Below are positions 39,235 through 42,991 of a stretch of 42,991 bases of DNA, piece after piece. The stretch is from Solirubrobacteraceae bacterium. Lineage in GTDB: Bacteria > Actinomycetota > Thermoleophilia > Solirubrobacterales > Solirubrobacteraceae. The notes below the pieces were generated by a model that searched no databases, was not told the origin of the DNA, and saw nothing but the letters and a program-made list of their open reading frames with translations. Positions within the stretch are counted from its first letter, which is position 1, and every line of letters begins with the position of its first letter. The stretch lies in NCBI GenBank assembly GCA_017882405.1, contig JADGPO010000073.1, positions 1 through 42,991 on the forward strand. The letters are read 5' to 3'. A program made the translations under genes and the position numbers.

Positions 39235-39918
39235 TCAGGCGTCCGCCTGGGGCCGTGCCTCAAGCAGTGCCTTGCACTCGATCAGCTGCTCGCGCCACCA
39301 GCGCTTGCGGTCGGCGGCCGTCGCGGCGTCGGGTAGGCGCTCGTGGCTGAGCGCCACCCTGCTCTTGTCCGCGCCGCCTGCGGTGAAGCCGACGTTGACG
39401 CGGGTGGCACCGTCCGCCCAGTCATACCGCGCCGAGCGGGGGGCGGTGGCGGTGCGCAGACGCAGCGGGGCTCCCGGCAGCCAGCGTTCGCGCAGCCTCT
39501 CGTCGGTGAACGCCTCGAACAACTCGGCCACGGGGACGGCGATCGTGACCGAGGCCGTGATCGTGAAGCCGTCCGGGCGCTGATAGCGCTCGCGGCGTCC
39601 GCGCGCCTGCTCGTAGCTGACGGTGATCGACTGCGCCCACCAGCTGCCGACCCCGGGCTGCTCGGCAAGCCAGCGCGCGATCTCGGTGTGGGTGCGCTCG
39701 GCGGCGCCCCACTGGTCGAGGCGCTCGAACCAGCTGTCGGCGGAGCGCCCCGTTGCCTTGGCGACGGGATCTGCCGCCCGCTTGGGCTCGGGCGGCGCGG
39801 GTGGCTGGGGCGATGCGGGTGGTCCGGCGATCAGCATCCGGCGGGCGGCGGTGTAGCTCTCGCCCGTCTTGGCCATCCGGCTGCGCACGCGGCGCTTGAA
39901 CGTCTTGTGCTCGGTCAT
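39235..39918 (-). CDS. Basic-headed SRPBCC-like protein (227 aa)
   Basis: A short basic start (HKTFKRRVRSRMAKTGESYT) that may bind nucleic acid leads into a Pro-rich linker. Next comes RSADSWFERLDQWGAAERTH, then WLAEQPGVGSWWAQSITVSY, a conserved actinobacterial helical domain. A SRPBCC-like fold (TITASVTIAVPVAELFEAF, RERWLPGAPLRL) follows. The three-part layout is known to me from uncharacterised proteins only. The ATG at 39918 has a GAGGAG ribosome site. It is co-transcribed with the M20 gene. Confidence 0.75.
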   Translation of the reverse strand: MTEHKTFKRRVRSRMAKTGESYTAARRMLIAGPPASPQPPAPPEPKRAADPVAKATGRSADSWFERLDQWGAAERTHTEIARWLAEQPGVGSWWAQSITVSYEQARGRRERYQRPDGFTITASVTIAVPVAELFEAFTDERLRERWLPGAPLRLRTATAPRSARYDWADGATRVNVGFTAGGADKSRVALSHERLPDAATAADRKRWWREQLIECKALLEARPQADA

Positions 39919-40130
39919 CGTGGACTCCTCGTCAGCGGCCGGCGCCGGGACTCACGCTCCCGATGCCCCGCCGATGATGGGGCCACGACGACTGCCTGTC
40001 CCGATGACTCGAGGCCACCTCTACCTCCTCAAGCCGGCGGCGTGAGCGCCAGGATGAAGGTCAGGCGCGGGACCGCGCCACGGCGGACAATACCCGTGCG
40101 CGCGGCGGCTCGTCAAGTTAGGCTCGCGCC

Positions 40131-40414
40131 GTGCAGCAGATCACCGAAGGGCTCTGGCGGACGAGACGTTCTTCTGGTTGACGGCCCCGCGGACGCTGGT
40201 CGTCGGCGACCGCATCCTCGGTGGCCGGGCGGGCGGACTGCGCCTGTGCCCGGAATCGTGGATGGCAAGCCTGCGAAATCCCATGACCCAGGAGCAGCTC
40301 AGGGTGCTGCTGGCCCCCGTGCTGGAGCTGCCCGTGGAGCACGTGCTCACGTCTCACGGCGAGCCGCTGCTCAGCGACGGTGCCCGGGCGTTGGCCGAGA
40401 TCCTCGGCGGCTGA
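40131..40414 (+). pseudogene. Metallo-beta-lactamase-fold hydrolase gene with internal deletion
   Basis: The GTG at 40131 gives VQQITEGLWR, the usual family start. A one-base-shifted frame then resumes at 40160 as DETFFWLTAPRTLVVGDRIL. It continues through LRLCPESWMASL and VEHVLTSHGEPLL to the TGA at 40414. The HxHxDH metal-site region that lies between these parts in complete relatives is absent, so the product would be inactive. A TAGGCT box (40119-40124) still lies 6 nt before the GTG. Confidence 0.65.
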
Positions 40415-40460
40415 CCCGGCGGTCTTGGCGGTTCCGGCGGACGCCGGGGCTTGGGGGCGC

Positions 40461-42308
40461 TCAGGCGGCTACGGCCGCGGACTCGGCTGCGCCCCGGGGG
40501 AACGTCCCGGGGTGGATCTGCTCGGCGGGCAGCGGGTGGGAGAAGAGGAAGCCCTGTCCCAACAGGCACCCCGAGAGGCGCAGCAGCTCGCGTTGGGCCC
40601 TGGTTTCGATCCCCTCGGCGACGACCTGGAGGTCCATCCCGGAGCCGATCGACAGGATCGCGCTCATCAGCGCGGCCTCGCGACGGTCGGTCTCCAGCCC
40701 GTCCAGGAAGCAGCGGTCCACCTTCAGCACGTCGACTGGCAGCCGCTTGAGGTAGGTGAGCGTGGAGTAGCCGGTGCCGAAGTCGTCGAGCGCGATCTGG
40801 ACCTGGAGGTCACGGATCCGCTGCAGGTTGCGCCGCTCCAGCTCTCCCGGGGAGAGGAACACCTCCTCGGTGATCTCGAGCGCCAGCGCCTTTCCCGGGA
40901 GCCCGGTCTCGGCCAGGATCGCAGCGATCACGTCAGCGACGTTGGGGAGCGCCAGCTGAACGGGTGAGAAGTTCACGGTGACCTGCAGGTCGTCGCCCGA
41001 CTCCGCGCGCCAGCGCGCCAGTTGATGGCAGGCCACCCGCAGTACGTGCTCGCCGATGCGCACGATCTCGCCATTGGCCTCGGCGACGGGCACGAACTCG
41101 TTCGGAGAGACCGTCCCCAGCTCGGGGTGGGTCCAGCGCGCCAGCGCCTCGAAGCCTCGCGTCCAGCCGGTGCCCAGCTCGACTATCGGCTGAAACGCGA
41201 CGGTTATCTCCCCGCGTGCAACCGCGCCGGCCAGTGCTCCGCGCAGGCGCAGCCGCGCTGCTGAGCGGGCCGCGGTCTCGGAGTCGGCGACCACCACCTG
41301 GTCGCGACGATGCTTGGCCAGGCGCATCGCCTCCGCGGCGCGCGTGAGCAGCGTGGCTCCATCGACGTCGGGGCCCGCGGTGGCCAGGCCAACTGTGACG
41401 CTCACCGAGAGCCGGTCCCCGCGCACGGCCACCGGCTCTGCACCGACGGCGGTGCGAATCTGGTGGGCCAGCCTCAGCGCCTCCAGCTGGTCGGAGGCCC
41501 GGGGGCGCAGGATCGCGAACACGTCTCCCTCGAGCCGACCGAGGATGTCCTCGCTGTTGAGCTGGTGGGCGATCCGCCGCGAGACCAGGGTGAGGATCCG
41601 GTCGCCGTAGTTGGTGCCGTACCCGTCGTTGAGCGTGCCCATGTCATCGATGCCGACTGCCAGCGCGACCAGCTCGCCCTCGCCGTGGGCCGCCGTCAGC
41701 TGCTCGGCATAGGCCACGGTGAGCGCCCGGTTGGGCAATCCGGTGAGCGTGTCGCGCAGGCTTTGGCGGGCCAGCGCGCGCCGCAGCTCCAGCTGCGTCC
41801 TGACCGCCGCCGCCAGGTCGCCGAGTACCCGTAGCTCATGCTCGGTCCACTGGTGGGGTTGGGTGTGGATCGCGCAGAAGGCGCCGACCACATGACCGTC
41901 GGAGAGGGTCAGCGGGAGGCCCGCATAGGCGATCATCGACAGGTCGCGCACGGCGAGGTTGTCGGCGACCAGGGGATCCGTGCGCGCGTCGGCGATGACC
42001 AGCGGCTGCCGGCGAGCGACGACGTGCTGGCAGAACGAGTGGCTCAGCGGGGTCTGACGAGCCGCTGCCCAGTCGCCCGACAATCCGCACGCGCTCTTGA
42101 AGAACTGGCGATCACGCTCGACCAGCGACACCAGCGCGACCGGGACCGCGAGCAGGTCGACCGCCAGGCGCGTGAACCGGTCGAACTCCGGCTCGGGCTC
42201 GGTGTCGAGCAGGCCCAGCTCCCGCAGGGCGGCGATCCGAGCACCGTCGGTGATCGCCTCGGGGGTCAAAGTCCGTGCCGGGCTTCGCGGGTCTCCACAC
42301 CTGATCAC
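40461..42308 (-). CDS. GAF-GGDEF-EAL protein: cyclic-di-GMP phosphodiesterase with degenerate GGDEF
   Basis: The roughly 615-residue protein has a GAF sensor (AALRELGLLDTEPEPEFDR, then ALVSLVERDRQFFKS, HSFCQHVV), a GGDEF-fold domain (DTLTGLPNRAL) and an EAL domain. The cyclase signature reads RLEGDVF, so the catalytic GGDEF is lost and diguanylate cyclase activity is unlikely. The EAL site is intact (FEALARW, NFSP, EITEE, DDFGTGYS, LKVDRCFL, AEGIET). The protein should hydrolyse c-di-GMP, perhaps tuned by GAF ligand or GTP. A GTG at 42308 with a GGGGG stretch is the probable start. The frame is open to 42476, but that part is not protein-like. Confidence 0.88.
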   Translation of the reverse strand: MIRCGDPRSPARTLTPEAITDGARIAALRELGLLDTEPEPEFDRFTRLAVDLLAVPVALVSLVERDRQFFKSACGLSGDWAAARQTPLSHSFCQHVVARRQPLVIADARTDPLVADNLAVRDLSMIAYAGLPLTLSDGHVVGAFCAIHTQPHQWTEHELRVLGDLAAAVRTQLELRRALARQSLRDTLTGLPNRALTVAYAEQLTAAHGEGELVALAVGIDDMGTLNDGYGTNYGDRILTLVSRRIAHQLNSEDILGRLEGDVFAILRPRASDQLEALRLAHQIRTAVGAEPVAVRGDRLSVSVTVGLATAGPDVDGATLLTRAAEAMRLAKHRRDQVVVADSETAARSAARLRLRGALAGAVARGEITVAFQPIVELGTGWTRGFEALARWTHPELGTVSPNEFVPVAEANGEIVRIGEHVLRVACHQLARWRAESGDDLQVTVNFSPVQLALPNVADVIAAILAETGLPGKALALEITEEVFLSPGELERRNLQRIRDLQVQIALDDFGTGYSTLTYLKRLPVDVLKVDRCFLDGLETDRREAALMSAILSIGSGMDLQVVAEGIETRAQRELLRLSGCLLGQGFLFSHPLPAEQIHPGTFPRGAAESAAVAA

Positions 42309-42472
42309 TCGGCCCCCATGGGCCAAGACTTGACGTATCGGTGAAAACGTGTCGCTTTCGGCCTCAAACGGTGCAACTTGAGCATCCGGTGCCCTCGTGG
42401 ACGCATGGCCGGTGGTCGGATGGGACTGGGGCGGCCGCTGGCCGCTGCCGACGGACTTCCAGCACTTCTCCG

Positions 42473-42806
42473 TCAACGGTCGTTGAGCGTCCGGATCGGC
42501 GAGCCGTCGCGAAACGCCGCGACGCCCTGCACCACCTGGTCGTACGTGTGCCGGAAGGCCGGCTCGGAGACGTAGCCGATGTGGGGTAGCAGGACGACGT
42601 TCTCAAGCTCGGTCAGCGGATGGCCGGCGGGCAGCGGCTCCTGATCGAAGACGTCGAGTCCGGCGGCGGCAATCGTTCGACGCGAGGTCGTCGGCGTCGA
42701 TCGGCTTGTGGAAGAACTCGACCTGGACGTTCGAGCCGAGGGAATCCCAGTCGGCGTAGCCGGCGGCGCGGCGCTGGTAGTCATCGAGCACGGCGACTCG
42801 GAGCAT
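42473..42806 (-). pseudogene. D-2-hydroxyacid dehydrogenase gene with its middle deleted
   Basis: From the ATG at 42806, [20 protein letters not shown] continues for about 42 codons of a normal N-terminus. At about 42680 the sense moves to another frame, giving [18 protein letters not shown], then [20 protein letters not shown], to a TGA at 42473. The NAD-binding domain and catalytic Arg/Glu region, about 200 residues, are missing. Only the two ends remain. Confidence 0.7.
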
Positions 42807-42821
42807 GGTGGCCTGAGCCGG

Positions 42822-42991
42822 TTAGGCGGGGGCGGTGCCGGGCGCGGGGGCGGTGCCCGGCGTCGGGGCGGCGCCCGGGGCGGGAGCGACTCCCTGAGCG
42901 GGAGCGACGGGCGTGACCTTGAAGTCGTGCATCTCGTCGTAGGTGCCATGGAGGTTCGCGCCGCCTCCGTAGTGCGAGCTGGCCCAGTCGC
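42822..42991 (-). CDS. C-terminal end of an unknown protein with an Ala/Pro-rich tail; 5' part beyond the window
   Basis: The visible 55 codons read [20 protein letters not shown] and [11 protein letters not shown] repeated Ala-Pro-Gly-Thr tail (units like PGTAPAPG) then runs to TAA. The start and family are not visible. The Pro/Ala tail suggests an extracytoplasmic or wall-spanning protein. Confidence 0.5.
   Translation of the reverse strand, partial: DWASSHYGGGANLHGTYDEMHDFKVTPVAPAQGVAPAPGAAPTPGTAPAPGTAPA

Noticed and set aside
42309..42476. N-terminal extension of the GAF-GGDEF-EAL protein back to a TTG at 42476
   Set aside because: The extra 56 residues are His/Pro/Ser/Arg-rich and unlike a folded domain. 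The GTG at 42308 with a G-rich ribosome-like site fits the GAF boundary better.
42836..42900. Short GC-rich tandem repeat as a regulatory array
   Set aside because: On the minus strand it encodes the Ala-Pro-Gly-Thr tail of the partial gene, so it is coding repeat sequence.

Overview
The window is high-G+C DNA, estimated by eye at about 70%, from an actinobacterium. Class Thermoleophilia (Solirubrobacter/Conexibacter-like) is the likeliest source. That inference rests on the secreted repeat protein at 10531-11238, whose start ([18 protein letters not shown], then [18 protein letters not shown] repeats) is typical of that class, and on the mix of lipoproteins, GTG/TTG starts and 1-4 bp gene overlaps. 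No tRNA, rRNA, CRISPR array, prophage or intact insertion sequence was seen. Most of the window reads as ordinary chromosome.

Layout. 1-2900 (minus): the N-terminal half of acetyl-CoA synthetase, an acetate-uptake permease and a basic-tailed membrane protein. 2900-9850: small lipoproteins, the peroxiredoxin Bcp, an Fpg/Nei glycosylase, an APH-fold kinase followed by a HAD phosphatase, and a PstS-like protein whose signal-peptide region is broken. 9850-14910: a cyclophilin, the Thermoleophilia-type surface protein, a DEAD-box helicase with a DbpA-like tail, and a DHA2 drug exporter with its MarR regulator. 14900-16580: an SDR enzyme, then about 850 bp of gene remnants and a long RNA-like hairpin. 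17300-23290: the 2-oxoacid dehydrogenase genes E1alpha, E1beta and E2, then lipB and lipA. These form one lipoate-centred block, interrupted only by a stand-alone Clp N-domain protein and a deletion remnant on the other strand. 23286-25636: a Tim44-like protein, a rhomboid protease and a 60-aa membrane protein. 25640-29760: two regulators, a GNAT acetyltransferase, a PfkB kinase and a MetE-core protein. 29980-33190: a secreted amidase, a 3-hydroxyacyl-CoA dehydrogenase, and an ArsR/SRPBCC/conserved-protein operon. 33190-39920: a CynX-type exporter, then an unrecognised protein, an ArgG-type ligase and an FAD amine oxidase in one run, facing an M20 peptidase operon. 40130-42991: a broken metallo-hydrolase, a GAF-GGDEF-EAL protein with a degenerate GGDEF site, a gutted 2-hydroxyacid dehydrogenase, and the tail of an unknown protein.

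Two themes cut across the window. First, many genes lack a Shine-Dalgarno sequence and instead have a TANNNT box (often TAGCCT or TAGGCT) 6-11 nt before the start codon, which suggests leaderless or near-leaderless transcripts. A second set has clear purine-rich ribosome sites. Second, there is an unusual number of gene remnants, and at least three keep both the first and last codons of a recognisable family while the middle is missing.
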